From Chloroflexota bacterium (GTDB lineage Bacteria; Chloroflexota; Chloroflexia; QHBQ01; JADMIH01): a stretch of DNA of 37,107 nt. The notes below the pieces were generated by a model, which saw only the letters and a program-made list of their open reading frames with translations, did not search any database and was not told the DNA's origin. The translations under genes were made by a program, and so were the position numbers. Location: positions 1-37,107 of the forward strand of contig JADMIH010000020.1 in the NCBI GenBank assembly GCA_015478675.1, read 5' to 3'. Numbering within the stretch: the first letter of the stretch is position 1; each line of letters starts with the position of its first letter. This document shows, piece by piece, positions 27,106-35,861 of the stretch.

Positions 27106-30100
27106 CCATACTGTCCACAAGGCGCAAGTCTGAGGGAGGCTGGTAACCTACACCTCGGCCTTTGCCCGATGCTTGCACTTTTCCTCGAACCAAATAAGGA
27201 CCGAGACCACCACCGGCCAACACCTTCTTATTCTCCTCGTAGGCGCTGGAGAACAGCACCACCTCAATAAGACCGTAACGGTCCTGCAAGGTCAGGAAGA
27301 GCATCCAGTTGCCATCTCTGGCCATGTGTCGGCGGCCAGCTGCTATCACCCCCGCTACCGTTACTTCTCGATCCGGGAACCGGGCTAACTGGCTGCTGAA
27401 CACCACACCCTGATCCTTCAACTGGTCATCATATAACTCCATCTCGTTGCAACTCAGCGCGAAGCCCAGTGTCTGTCTCTCCAGGAGGAGCTTCTCTCGT
27501 GGCGTGTAGTCAATAAGGTCGGGTACGTGAACATGAAGGGTCTCGTTGCCAAGTACCCTTGGGGTGTTGTCGGTGTGCTGCTGGTGTTGCACCAGGTTCC
27601 CCATCATCACGTGCAGAGGCATGCCGTCGGAGCCAGTAGCCTCGGTGGCCAGATATACAGAGCTACGGTCTGCGCCTGCTCGCCGCACCCATTTGGCGCT
27701 GCTGCCTCGCGCAGTAAACAGCATGGGAAGAAGCCACACCATCTGTTTGCGGTTGAGGACCTGCTCAAAAATCGCGCCAACAGGTTCACCGAGCATGCCT
27801 TCCACCCGCACGATAGCAGGCATTTCAGGCATTGAGGCCGGAATTGTAGACGCGGCGGACTCGTGTAGCCTGTCACAGGCTCCAACCTTGACCAGCGCAG
27901 TCAGCTCCGAAAGGCTCAACTCTACTCTCGCCATCAGGTCCGAGAGGGAACGGAACTGCCCACCCCTGCGCCGTTCCGACAGGAGGGCGTCAATCGAGCG
28001 CTCTGACAACCCTTTCACAAACTGCAGTCCCAGGCGAATGGCATGTTTCGTGTGCGACCCATGCGGCCCATGTGGGCCACGTGCCTTCGTTGGCACCTCA
28101 CACCAGGCACCACTCCGGTTCACATCTACCGGCAGCAACTCGATACCGAGCCGGCGAGCCTCCTCGATATAGACCGTGGGCCCGTAGAAGCCGGCCTGGT
28201 TGTTGAGGACGGCTGCCAGGTATTGCGCGGGGTAGTGAGCTTTAGCGAAGGCAGTGCGGTAAGCGGTCAGGGCATAGGAGCATGCGTGGCCGCGGCAGAA
28301 CCCGAAGCCGGTGTAGCCGGATACGACTTCCCACACCTTTTCGGCCTGCATCTGGCTGATGCCCCGCTCGATGGCACCCGCGACGAAGCGGCTGCCCAGT
28401 CTGGTGCGCTCTTCTGGCGACTGGGTCTTTGCGATCTCCTTACGCAGTTTTTCGGCCTCACCCAGATCCAGCCCCGCCAGGGTATGCGCCAGCTGGAGAA
28501 ACTGCTCCTGGTAGAGTATCACCCCATAAGTATCTTTGAGCACCGCTTCCATCGAGGGGTGGGGGAACGTCACCGGCTCCTGCCCCAGGCGTCTGCGCAT
28601 GAATGTCTCCATGAAGCCGCCCGTCAGCGGACCCGGTCTGAAGAGGGATATGGCCGCAGCCACGTCATTCAGGTTGCGCGGGCACAGCCATTTCAACAAC
28701 GGCCGCATGCCGGGGCTCTCAAGCTGGAAGCAGCCGAGCGTGTTCCCTGCTGACATCAGTTGAAAGGTACTCTGATCATCGAGGGGTATCGCCTCAAGGG
28801 ATTGGGCTATATCTCCCCCGTTAGCCGTGCCGTGTGCAAGCCCTGACGCCTGCAACGTATCTACCAGAGCCGTGAGCGCCCTGCTTCCCAGCAGGTCCAT
28901 CTTGACCAGGCCCATGCTCTCGATGGCATCTTTGTCATACTGTGTGATGGCCATACTGGCATCGCGGGCCGCTCTCTGAAGTGGCACCAGGCTTGCTATC
29001 GGCCCTGGCGCTATCACCACTGCGGCGCAGTGCATCCCGCAGTGCTTGGGCAGGCCCTCTATGGCCTGGGACAGTTCGAAGGCCACCCTCTCTGTATCAT
29101 CACGGAAGCGCGGCTGTCGGAGCTGGCGCGACCGGCTACTAGGCTCTTCTGTTCCGTGTTCCGCTTCTCTCGCATTACCCACAAGTTCCACTGCCTCGGT
29201 CAACTCCGGCATCTCTTCGTTCCCATCGAGGATGTCGTCAGCTGACGAGAGATCCGGCAGCCTGGAGGCTACATAGCTGACGCGTTGGGGAGCTATCCCC
29301 AGCGCCTTCGCCATTTCGCGCCAGCCGGAGCGCAATCTGAAGGTGATGTATGTGCCGACGTTGGCTACGTGTTCTCGCCCGTAACGCTCGTAGACATAGT
29401 GGAGCACTTCGTCCCTTCGTCTCCAGCACAAATCGAGATCTACATCGGGCAGTTCGTGCTCTGCGCGCGAGGCGCTGAGAAACCTCTCGAAGAGGAGATC
29501 GTTTTGCAGCGGATCCACCTGGGTTATGCCCAATACGTACCCGACCAGGCTGTTGGCGGCGGACCCGCGGGCCATGATCGGAATGTCCTGAGAGTGCGCG
29601 AAATCGACTATATCCTGGATAACCAGAAAGTAGGTGGAGAACCCCAGTGCCTCGATGATCTCCAGTTCGTGCTTGAGCCTGGCGATAACGGCTTCGGTGA
29701 GGGGGCGGTAGCGCCGGGTCGCACCGTCGAAGGCAAGCTTCCACAGCTTTGAGTAAGGCGTGTCCCCCTCCAGCCCCACGCCAGGAAAGAGAGGTTTACC
29801 CATGGGCAACTCGACGGTGCACTGCTCGGCGATATAGTGAGTGTTGGCCAGGGCCTGCGGGTACGCATGGAACAACTCGGCCATCTGCTCTGTCGTCTTG
29901 AAGTGGCGTTCGGTGCCGACCTCTTCCTGCAAATCGGGATGCGCCTGCAGCCGTCCCTCGACAACCTGCAAGGGGGGCTCGCGAAACGCTCCTCTCCCCT
30001 TCCGCGCCACGGCCAGAGCCATTGCCGTCGAGGCGTCATCTGCATCGACATAGAGAACATCGTTCGTAGCAACAACCGGGATACCCAATCTATTCGCCAG

Positions 30101-30802
30101 GTCGGCCAGCACCGGCAGGGCACCTGTGTCGCGCTCGTTGAGGGCCGTCAATTCTATGAAGAGATTTCCCTCCCCAAAGGCGGCCACCAGCGTGCCGGCA
30201 GCACGGGCTGCCTGCTCGGTCTTGCCCTGCATCACCAGGGAGTTGATCAGCCCGTGCTGGCCGCCCGACAGCGCGACCAAACCCCGGGCGTAGCGGCCGG
30301 ACAGGAGCAAGCCACGCTGTAAACGGACGTCTTTGACCTGAAACTTACTGAGGTGTCGAAGCGGCGATGGCCGGTCTGTGAAGCCGAATACCGGGATACC
30401 CCAGAGGCCCGGATCCCACGGAAGTATTTCTCCATCATAGCCTTCGTCATCCTCTTCGCCTTCTTCGCCCTCGTCAAATCCAGCAGGGGGCAGAGCACCA
30501 GTATCAGCCTTGAGGCGCAGGATCGTGGAGAGGTGGCACAGGTTACGGTAGCCATCCAGGTTGCGTGCGAGCAAGGTAAGGCTATATCCGTCGTCGAGGT
30601 CGATCACCATGCCGAGCAACGGTTTGATGCCAGCCTTTTGCGCGTGGGAGTAGAAGGTGACCGCACCGTACAGGTTGCCGCGGTCGGTCAGGGCGAGCGC
30701 GGGCATGTGGAGCTGCCTGGCCCTGCTGACGAGGGCCTGCGGGGTGGCCGTACCTTCGAGCAGAGAGTACGACGAATGGCAATGTAGGTGTACGATCTCC
30801 AA
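27050..30802 (-). CDS. dnaE2: DnaE2-type (error-prone) DNA polymerase III alpha subunit
   Basis: 1250 residues, beginning with TTG at 30802 behind AGGAGG. The PHP domain opens at once (HLHCHSSYSLLEG, then ALTDRGNLYGA). The polymerase core contains ARGSAANSLVGYVLGITQVDP and PDVDLDL at 452-458 with the catalytic aspartates, followed by WRRRDEVLHYVYERYG and a KMDLLG motif with the third aspartate. An OB-fold lies near the C-terminus (VTVAGVIAAGRRHMARDG). It is longer than typical DnaE2 (about 1050-1100) partly because of an acidic insert (109-123) made by a 9-bp repeat. A GAAC-N4-GTTC box sits between the promoter hexamers, so it should be induced by DNA damage. No imuA or imuB is adjacent. It would copy past lesions. 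Confidence 0.9.
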   Translation of the reverse strand: MEIVHLHCHSSYSLLEGTATPQALVSRARQLHMPALALTDRGNLYGAVTFYSHAQKAGIKPLLGMVIDLDDGYSLTLLARNLDGYRNLCHLSTILRLKADTGALPPAGFDEGEEGEEDDEGYDGEILPWDPGLWGIPVFGFTDRPSPLRHLSKFQVKDVRLQRGLLLSGRYARGLVALSGGQHGLINSLVMQGKTEQAARAAGTLVAAFGEGNLFIELTALNERDTGALPVLADLANRLGIPVVATNDVLYVDADDASTAMALAVARKGRGAFREPPLQVVEGRLQAHPDLQEEVGTERHFKTTEQMAELFHAYPQALANTHYIAEQCTVELPMGKPLFPGVGLEGDTPYSKLWKLAFDGATRRYRPLTEAVIARLKHELEIIEALGFSTYFLVIQDIVDFAHSQDIPIMARGSAANSLVGYVLGITQVDPLQNDLLFERFLSASRAEHELPDVDLDLCWRRRDEVLHYVYERYGREHVANVGTYITFRLRSGWREMAKALGIAPQRVSYVASRLPDLSSADDILDGNEEMPELTEAVELVGNAREAEHGTEEPSSRSRQLRQPRFRDDTERVAFELSQAIEGLPKHCGMHCAAVVIAPGPIASLVPLQRAARDASMAITQYDKDAIESMGLVKMDLLGSRALTALVDTLQASGLAHGTANGGDIAQSLEAIPLDDQSTFQLMSAGNTLGCFQLESPGMRPLLKWLCPRNLNDVAAAISLFRPGPLTGGFMETFMRRRLGQEPVTFPHPSMEAVLKDTYGVILYQEQFLQLAHTLAGLDLGEAEKLRKEIAKTQSPEERTRLGSRFVAGAIERGISQMQAEKVWEVVSGYTGFGFCRGHACSYALTAYRTAFAKAHYPAQYLAAVLNNQAGFYGPTVYIEEARRLGIELLPVDVNRSGAWCEVPTKARGPHGPHGSHTKHAIRLGLQFVKGLSERSIDALLSERRRGGQFRSLSDLMARVELSLSELTALVKVGACDRLHESAASTIPASMPEMPAIVRVEGMLGEPVGAIFEQVLNRKQMVWLLPMLFTARGSSAKWVRRAGADRSSVYLATEATGSDGMPLHVMMGNLVQHQQHTDNTPRVLGNETLHVHVPDLIDYTPREKLLLERQTLGFALSCNEMELYDDQLKDQGVVFSSQLARFPDREVTVAGVIAAGRRHMARDGNWMLFLTLQDRYGLIEVVLFSSAYEENKKVLAGGGLGPYLVRGKVQASGKGRGVGYQPPSDLRLVDSMAMKMHPVVIAHDVNSLSS
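30436..30480 (-). repeat. 9-bp tandem array inside dnaE2
   Basis: Five degenerate 9-bp units on the plus strand: CATAGCCTT, CGTCATCCT, CTTCGCCTT, CTTCGCCCT, CGTCAAATC. They encode the acidic insert (GFDEGEEGEEDDEGYD) as three-residue steps in the PHP region of the polymerase. Confidence 0.6.
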
Positions 30803-30866
30803 CGGCCTGCCTCCTGGCTGGCTCTGTTTATTGGCTCAAATGGCGGTGGAACTATCTCTTAGATAG

Positions 30867-30896
30867 CTTATATATTAGAACATACGTTCGTGTCAA
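30867..30896 (-). promoter_or_regulatory. dnaE2 promoter
   Basis: On the minus strand: consensus TTGACA (30896-30891), then an A/T-rich -10 region read as TATATA after 16 bp or TATAAG after 18 bp. It is followed by a leader of about 60 bases that holds a small hairpin (CTATC-tctta-GATAG, 30852-30866) and the AGGAGG site. Confidence 0.62.
30878..30889. promoter_or_regulatory. LexA (SOS) box of dnaE2
   Basis: GAACATACGTTC, a perfect match to the GAAC-N4-GTTC operator bound by LexA in Gram-positive bacteria. It lies exactly between the -35 and -10 elements of dnaE2, where a bound repressor would exclude RNA polymerase. DnaE2 genes are LexA-regulated in actinobacteria and others. Confidence 0.7.
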
Positions 30897-31267
30897 GGCC
30901 TTGGGAGAGAATTCATCCAGATCAGAGGTTTTACTGGCCTTATGAACGCTTTTGGGCCTGTGCTGGCCAAACCCACTCCTGATTTGTGCTTTGACATGTG
31001 AATGCAAGTAACATGAGCCCTGCGCAGATAACTGGGAGCACATTTGTACCCACACAGAGAGCGGTGTAGTTGACATATCCCATCAGCACCCACATAACCG
31101 TATCTCCAAGTTTGCGTTTGCCTTCCCTTTCCTTTGCCTCTTCTCTTCTTGAACCTTAGTGCTGCCCTGACCTCCTGACCTTCTGGGCTCTTGCCCCTGC
31201 AACTCTTGCCACAGCATCGCTCTCAGGATAGACTGGAAGCAGGAACTGCAAGCAGGAGAGGAACCAA
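30897..31267. other. Intergenic region between dnaE2 and the PD-(D/E)xK gene
   Basis: No gene is seen. It holds a possible plus-strand -35 TTGACA (31070-31075) with only a weak -10 (CATAAC), a motif GACATATCCCATCAGCA (31072-31088) that recurs with one change at 36977-36993, and a weak four-unit 9-bp array (31163-31198, units such as TGCCCTGAC and CTCCTGACC). GCAGGAGAGGAACC before 31268 is the ribosome site of the next gene. Confidence 0.45.
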
Positions 31268-32689
31268 ATGCCGGAGATGTCGGGTACAGTTACCGAGTGG
31301 CTGAAGCCGGGCCAGCCACTGGCTCTATGGTGGCAGCGTACTTACCCCAGTCTGCGCCAGGTGTCACGGGAACTGGCTGCACGCGTACGCGCCGCCTGTA
31401 CCCCTGGTGACACTGTTGCCTCCGGCATGCCGGGCATCCCTGTGGATACCCCCGGCCTGCGCTACTACGACTATGGCCTGCTGGGTGGAGCCATCGACTA
31501 CCGCATGCGCATGGAGTTCACCCCCCAGTGGGGCGGCGATCCCGCTCGAAGCGCCTTCACCAGAGCCTGGGCAGGCAGGATAGGTAAGAGGGGTTCGCTG
31601 GCGCATGCTGCCGCCGGCCTGCTGGCCGATTGCGCGCCTGTGCTGTCTCAGGTCGGACCCCGGGCTGCGCACCTTGCAGAATCTCTGCCGGCACTTGGCG
31701 ACCTATTGGAGGAGCGAGCCACCCTCCTGGACGAACTGGCCCCCTGGGACTGGACAGGAGCTTATGCTACCGCTCAGCGGGAAGAGACCTGGCTCCTCGA
31801 TTACTGCGTCGTGCTGGCCGACCTGGACAACTTCTACCGCTCCTGGGGCGCACGGTTCGATTTCACGCCACTTCTCTCCCCATCCGGTTACCGGAGCGCC
31901 TTATATGCATCGGGGCGGTCGAGCAGAACCAGTTTCTGGGGACCTCGCTCCGACAACGACAACTCCCACTCCGGCGTCGTGGATGGCAATAGTGCTGCTC
32001 GGCAACAAGAGGCCGCGGCCCAGATTGTTGGCGAACTGGGGAAGTCCTGGCCCCTCTTCGCGTACCTGTGCCTGACACCCAGCCCGACGCTTGAGGAACT
32101 GGCGAGCATCGCGTGTGGGCCTGGAAAGCTCGGAGTGTCAGGACGGCCAGGAGGACCAGGAGGGTTGGGAGAGTCGGGAAAGCTGCCGCTGTTGCGCCGG
32201 GACCTGGCCGCGCAATTGGCGCTGTGGCACCGCAACTCGGCTCGACAGAGCGCACAGCCGCCTCGGGTGATCGCGGCCAACCCGACCTTCGCGGGCAGCA
32301 CGCGTTTGCCGGCGGACGGCGACCTGATCGTGCGCAGGAAAGACGGCAGCGGCTTCCTGATCGACTTCAAGTCGGCCAAGCGCATAGAGCCGGCAGGGAT
32401 GCTGACGGTGCTGCGCCAGATACTCACTTACGCGCTCATGGACGAGGGTGACGAATACGAGATACGCCGGGTCGGGTTCTACTTCACCCGCTACGGAGTT
32501 TGGGCGCACTGGGATCTTCAGGAGCTGCTTGATACGAACATAGTCGTGGCCAAGGGAGGGGCGGGAGCCACAGGGCAATCGCAGACGTTGGACTCGCACC
32601 GGCAGGCGCTGCGCAGGATGCTCCTCGACCTGCGTCAGCCTCAGGCTCTCGACGTGGCGACCCCGCGCCGTGGATACACTGTTCCATGA
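31268..32689 (+). CDS. PD-(D/E)xK nuclease-like protein with glycine-rich insert
   Basis: 473 residues behind AGGAGAGG. The N-terminal 280 residues are helical and unassigned. Residues 290-305 form a collagen-like run (SGRPGGPGGLGESGK) encoded by a 9-bp tandem array. The C-terminal domain has the RecB-like nuclease order: ADGDLIVRRKDGSGF (D352), FLIDFKSAKR (D366-F-K368), VLRQILTYALM as the QxxxY-like helix, then VGFYFTRYGVWAHWDL. It may be a DNA-end or single-strand nuclease; the function is not known. Fragments of the last 35 codons recur at 34629 and at the right edge of the window, so the gene belongs to a locally duplicated family. A DUF1016 nuclease gene follows. Confidence 0.75.
   Translation: MPEMSGTVTEWLKPGQPLALWWQRTYPSLRQVSRELAARVRAACTPGDTVASGMPGIPVDTPGLRYYDYGLLGGAIDYRMRMEFTPQWGGDPARSAFTRAWAGRIGKRGSLAHAAAGLLADCAPVLSQVGPRAAHLAESLPALGDLLEERATLLDELAPWDWTGAYATAQREETWLLDYCVVLADLDNFYRSWGARFDFTPLLSPSGYRSALYASGRSSRTSFWGPRSDNDNSHSGVVDGNSAARQQEAAAQIVGELGKSWPLFAYLCLTPSPTLEELASIACGPGKLGVSGRPGGPGGLGESGKLPLLRRDLAAQLALWHRNSARQSAQPPRVIAANPTFAGSTRLPADGDLIVRRKDGSGFLIDFKSAKRIEPAGMLTVLRQILTYALMDEGDEYEIRRVGFYFTRYGVWAHWDLQELLDTNIVVAKGGAGATGQSQTLDSHRQALRRMLLDLRQPQALDVATPRRGYTVP
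32137..32181 (+). repeat. 9-bp tandem array inside the PD-(D/E)xK gene
   Basis: Five units: GTCAGGACG, GCCAGGAGG, ACCAGGAGG, GTTGGGAGA, GTCGGGAAA. Being a multiple of three, the array keeps the frame and encodes (S/P/L)-G-(R/G/E/K) steps that form a flexible linker before the nuclease domain. Confidence 0.62.
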
Positions 32690-32811
32690 CCGACCGTCCG
32701 GCACCCGGACGACGGAGGTAGGCTATAACGCAGGGATCTGCGTAGTGGGTTGTGCGACGTCGCACACCTACGTACATTGCCTGCTAAGCCCCAACGCACG
32801 CTCAAGTGTTG

Positions 32812-32840
32812 TTGATTACTCGTACGAAGTGGCTTATACT
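32812..32840 (+). promoter_or_regulatory. Sigma-70 promoter giving a leaderless DUF1016 transcript
   Basis: TTGATT (32812-32817), 17-bp spacer, TATACT (32835-32840), then 7 bases to the ATG at 32848. No ribosome site is present. Confidence 0.72.
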
Positions 32841-32847
32841 TTGCCTC

Positions 32848-33876
32848 ATGGATTTGCAGCGATCTGACGACTACAAACTCGTCCTCCAAAGCCTCAAAGA
32901 GCGCGTCGCCCAGGCTCAATACCAGGCGCTCAAGGCGGTGAACAAAGAGCTTATCGAGCTGTACTGGGATGTTGGCCGCATCATCGTTGAGAAGCAAGCT
33001 GAGCTGGGTTGGGGCAAGTCGGTAGTGGATAAATTGGCCAGAGACTTGCAGCTTGAGTTTCCAGGCGTACGCGGCTTCTCCGCGCAGAACCTGTGGCGTA
33101 TGCGCCAGTTCTATGAGACATATGGGGGTAGTGCAAATCTCTCAGCACTGCTGAGAGAAATAAGCTGGACGCATCACCTGGAGATTTTGGGCTGCAAAAG
33201 CAGTGAGGAGCGGGAGTTCTACCTGAAGATGACCCGCAAGCATGGCTGGTCGTACCGGGTGCTTAGTCACCACATAGACAGCAAGGCGTACGAGCGCTGG
33301 CTGCTGGGGCAGACCAACTTCGACACCACCCTGGCCGACCCGCTCAAGGACCGGGCAAAGCTGACAGTAAGAGACGACTACAACTTCGATTTCCTGGAAC
33401 TGGCCGAACCTCACCTTGAGCGCGAACTTGAGGAGGAGTTGGTGAGCAACATCACCAGGTTCCTGGGAGAGTTGGGAGGCTACTTCGCCTTCGTGGGCCG
33501 CCAGTACCGGCTGGAGATAGAAGATAAAGAATTCTTTCTCGATCTACTCTTCTACAACCGAGAGCTGCAATGCCTGATGGCAATCGAACTAAAGACAGGA
33601 GAGTTCCAGCCGGAGTACGGGAGCAAAATGAACTTCTACCTGTCGGCGTTGGACGACAGGGTGAAACTCCCCCATGAGAACCCATCAATCGGCATCATCA
33701 TCTGCAAGAGCAAGCAGCGTACGATAGTTGAGTACACATTGCGCGACATGCACAAGCCGATCGCGGTGGCAACCTACAACCATTACTCCACATTGAAAGA
33801 GTTGCCCGAAAGGATAGCTCGGTACCTTCCGTCTCCAGAGGAAATACAGGAACGGCTTGAGGAGTTGCCTGGATAG
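32848..33876 (+). CDS. DUF1016 (YhcG-like) PDDEXK nuclease, copy 1
   Basis: 342 residues from the ATG at 32848, set by the leaderless promoter; upstream in-frame codons would lie in the promoter itself. The N-terminal DUF1016_N helical domain runs from about 5 to 170 (ALKAVNKELIELYWDVGRII, GFSAQNLWRMRQFYETY, ISWTHHLEIL, REFYLKMTRKHGWSYRVL). The C-terminal nuclease has FFLDLLFYNREL with D232 and MAIELKTGEF with E247-x-K249, then GKMNFYLSALDD-type sequence and IGIIICKSKQRTIVEYTL. Family members are candidate nucleases linked to repair or recombination and mobile elements; the role is not settled. A second homologous copy lies on the other strand at the right edge. Confidence 0.93.
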   Translation: MDLQRSDDYKLVLQSLKERVAQAQYQALKAVNKELIELYWDVGRIIVEKQAELGWGKSVVDKLARDLQLEFPGVRGFSAQNLWRMRQFYETYGGSANLSALLREISWTHHLEILGCKSSEEREFYLKMTRKHGWSYRVLSHHIDSKAYERWLLGQTNFDTTLADPLKDRAKLTVRDDYNFDFLELAEPHLERELEEELVSNITRFLGELGGYFAFVGRQYRLEIEDKEFFLDLLFYNRELQCLMAIELKTGEFQPEYGSKMNFYLSALDDRVKLPHENPSIGIIICKSKQRTIVEYTLRDMHKPIAVATYNHYSTLKELPERIARYLPSPEEIQERLEELPG

Positions 33877-34272
33877 ATGCATAGGTGCAGATACAAATAT
33901 GAGGGTAAAGAGGTCAAAGAGCAAGAGAAAGCCAGGCAAGAATCAACCAGGCTCGAACAGCAAGCACAGTCGCAGAACCAGACAGGAGGGGGCGACCAGG
34001 GTTTCCCTGGCAACCCCAGTCACCCCACCGAATCGAGCAGTGTTGAAGAGCTGACAGGGGACTGAAGCAGCCTGGCCCTGGCTTCTCACGCCTGGCTCTC
34101 TCAGCATGCCTGATACCTGCGCACTGCTGCATCTGCCAGGGCCAACGTGTGCATGACCCTGACTATGATGACTGTGGTAACAATGGTAACCATGATGACC
34201 GTGAGAAAAGTGCGGAAAACACAAATCACTCGGCATAGACCTTGTCGGGCGACGCTACAACTCAACGATAAG
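33877..34272. other. Intergenic region with a 9-bp repeat array
   Basis: Short glutamine- and serine-rich frames after the DUF1016 stop look non-coding. The clearest structure is the 9-bp array at 34167-34202, listed separately. Confidence 0.4.
34167..34202 (+). repeat. Intergenic 9-bp tandem array
   Basis: Four units: GATGACTGT, GGTAACAAT, GGTAACCAT, GATGACCGT, with flanking sequence that continues the period less clearly. Confidence 0.55.
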
Positions 34273-34548
34273 ATGAAGGAGTTTTTCTGCAAGGGCTTTG
34301 CTCTCTACTTCCTACATTGTCCAAACCCCAATCTCTTTGTCGCATACCAGAAGACGCTCTCGCACTTCTTCAGCCTGGGATACGACAACTATGGACGGCC
34401 AATAATGCCGCCACGCAACGAGATCCCCAGCTTCATGCAGTTCAGGTGGTTTGTCACGAAGATCTTCGGTGACCCGGCATTGGTGGCAGCAATGTATGAG
34501 CCTCGGGTGCGATTTGTATTGCTAGCCGGCAGGTTTTCTGCAAACTGA
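34273..34548 (+). CDS. Possible 91-residue protein or gene remnant
   Basis: The frame from the ATG at 34273 has protein-like composition (starts MKEFFCKGFALYFLHCPNPN, later MPPRNEIPSFMQFRWF and MYEPRVRFVL). There is no clear ribosome site and no family that I recognise. It lies among repeats and gene fragments, so it may be the end of a decayed gene. Confidence 0.32.
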   Translation: MKEFFCKGFALYFLHCPNPNLFVAYQKTLSHFFSLGYDNYGRPIMPPRNEIPSFMQFRWFVTKIFGDPALVAAMYEPRVRFVLLAGRFSAN

Positions 34549-34628
34549 ATGATGCCTCCGGCCTTTTCTTTCCCCTTCGCCGCCCAAATTTAGATGTAAG
34601 ATCTCATGGCCTATGGCGAGGGTACTCG

Positions 34629-34688
34629 AAGACGTTGGACTCGCACCGGCAGCCCCACGCTCTCGATGTGACAACCCCGCGCCGCTGA
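34629..34688 (+). pseudogene. Tail fragment of the PD-(D/E)xK gene, internal deletion
   Basis: Translates as KTLDSHRQPHALDVTTPRR-stop, matching the end of the protein at 31268-32689 (QTLDSHRQ, then PQALDVATPRR) with the 11 codons between removed. The DNA at 34630-34652 is identical over 23 bases to 32583-32605. No start or body is attached, so it is a duplicated leftover. Confidence 0.62.
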
Positions 34689-34690
34689 GC

Positions 34691-34726
34691 CTCCTTCGTC
34701 TCCTGAGTCTCCTGTACCTGCTCAGT
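34691..34726 (-). repeat. Intergenic 9-bp tandem array
   Basis: Four units on the plus strand: CTCCTTCGT, CTCCTGAGT, CTCCTGTAC, CTGCTCAGT. Read on the minus strand they resemble the CAGGAG-type units inside the nuclease gene. Confidence 0.55.
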
Positions 34727-34801
34727 CATGTCAACCCAGGTGAACAGCGGTTTGTAGACTGCCCCGCGCACAGCCCCGCGCCCACCACGGCACCTTCACC
34801 T

Positions 34802-34836
34802 CTGCTCATCTGTTCCATCTGCTCCATCTGCTACAC
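34802..34836 (-). repeat. Intergenic 9-bp tandem array
   Basis: About four units on the plus strand: CTGCTCAT (8 bp), CTGTTCCAT, CTGCTCCAT, CTGCTACAC. On the minus strand the units read ATGGAGCAG, close to those at 37022-37048. Confidence 0.55.
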
Positions 34837-34933
34837 CTGTGCTTTCGGTTTCGGTTGTAGTAGGATTAGGTCCTGAGGAACGAGCAACCGAAGGATGGAC
34901 ATCAGGAAAACCGACCATGAGAAGGAGGAAGAT

Positions 34934-35200
34934 ATGATTCCCGACAGCATAAGAGAGCGGCTAGACGAGATGGAGACTGAGTTTCTGGAGAAGGCTCTGG
35001 AATTGTACGGGGAGCAGCCAGACCATAATGAGCCACTTCTCGCCGGTGGTATCGCGCGTTCGCTGAAGTGGCGGGTCACGGGAGCAGAGTTGAACAAGTT
35101 TGTTCGGAGGCTCCATAGCCGAGGTTTCGTGGTAGGCACGAAAAGCGTCATAGGCGGCCCAGCGTTCCAGCTTGACCCCAGCATAACGGGTGCAGATTAG
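34934..35200 (+). CDS. Small winged-helix-like protein
   Basis: 88 residues from the ATG at 34934, chosen because AAGGAGGAAGAT stands directly before it; an ATG at 34895 is less well served. The sequence IRERLDEMETEFLEKALELY forms a helix, followed by GGIARSLKWRVTGAELNKFVRRLHSRGFV and a closing strand GGPAFQLDP, the shape of a small winged-helix domain. It might regulate the neighbouring nuclease genes. No family name can be given. Confidence 0.6.
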   Translation: MIPDSIRERLDEMETEFLEKALELYGEQPDHNEPLLAGGIARSLKWRVTGAELNKFVRRLHSRGFVVGTKSVIGGPAFQLDPSITGAD

Positions 35201-35861
35201 CAGCCTCTCGGCGCGGGCCGTACCTTGCAGTGTCTATCTTTCCTGTGCGCTTGATGTCGCGCCTTGCGGCGATGCGGGACCAGTTGATTAGTTTGTGATG
35301 TCGAATTACGGCGCTTACTATGGCGCTTACAGGGGCTGTTGAAGACGTACTGGACGGCGCTTGACTCGGCCACGCAGGCCGTCTATTTAGCCTACAGGAA
35401 GGAACTGCGCAAGGGGCTGCACAGTGGGCTACGCCGTGGGGGTCACGACCTGAGCGTATGTATATACATACACCCCGACCATGTCGTAGTTGTCCAACAC
35501 GTGCTAGCTGCCGATGCCACACCAGGTCGGTAGTTACGCAAGCACCAAGGGATCAAGAACTGGGGGTCAAGGATCGACGGTAGGTAATCACGGACGCGCT
35601 AGGCTCGGCGGTACGAGGCAGGATAACTTTGCGCGGACCCAGAGGGAGTATCCACTGGACGCCTCGCTTCTTTGTCGGACGGGCAGCCTGGCATATACTG
35701 GACCATCTCTGGGAGATCGAGCATCGCAGCCTATGAGCCCGCTCCCTCAACCGCTCCTGGCGCAGCGGGTCGAGGGTTGAGCACAATGGGTCCGTATTAT
35801 GAACGAAACACTGACTTTCTGGGAGATGGCTATCATTATGATCATCATCGGTATCGTTGAG
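35201..35861. other. Long intergenic region without a supported gene
   Basis: Several short frames occur, none with a good ribosome site or a known domain. A frame from 35799 with a hydrophobic start (MNETLTFWEMAIIMIIIGIV) runs antisense into the DUF1016 copy 2 gene and is not convincing. A small direct repeat GGCGCTTAC (35310-35333 area) is present. Confidence 0.4.

Noticed and set aside
34147..34272. Upstream extension of the frame ending at 34548 (MCMTLTMMTVVTMVTMM).
   Set aside because: This stretch is the 9-bp repeat array read as protein; a real start, if any, is at 34273.
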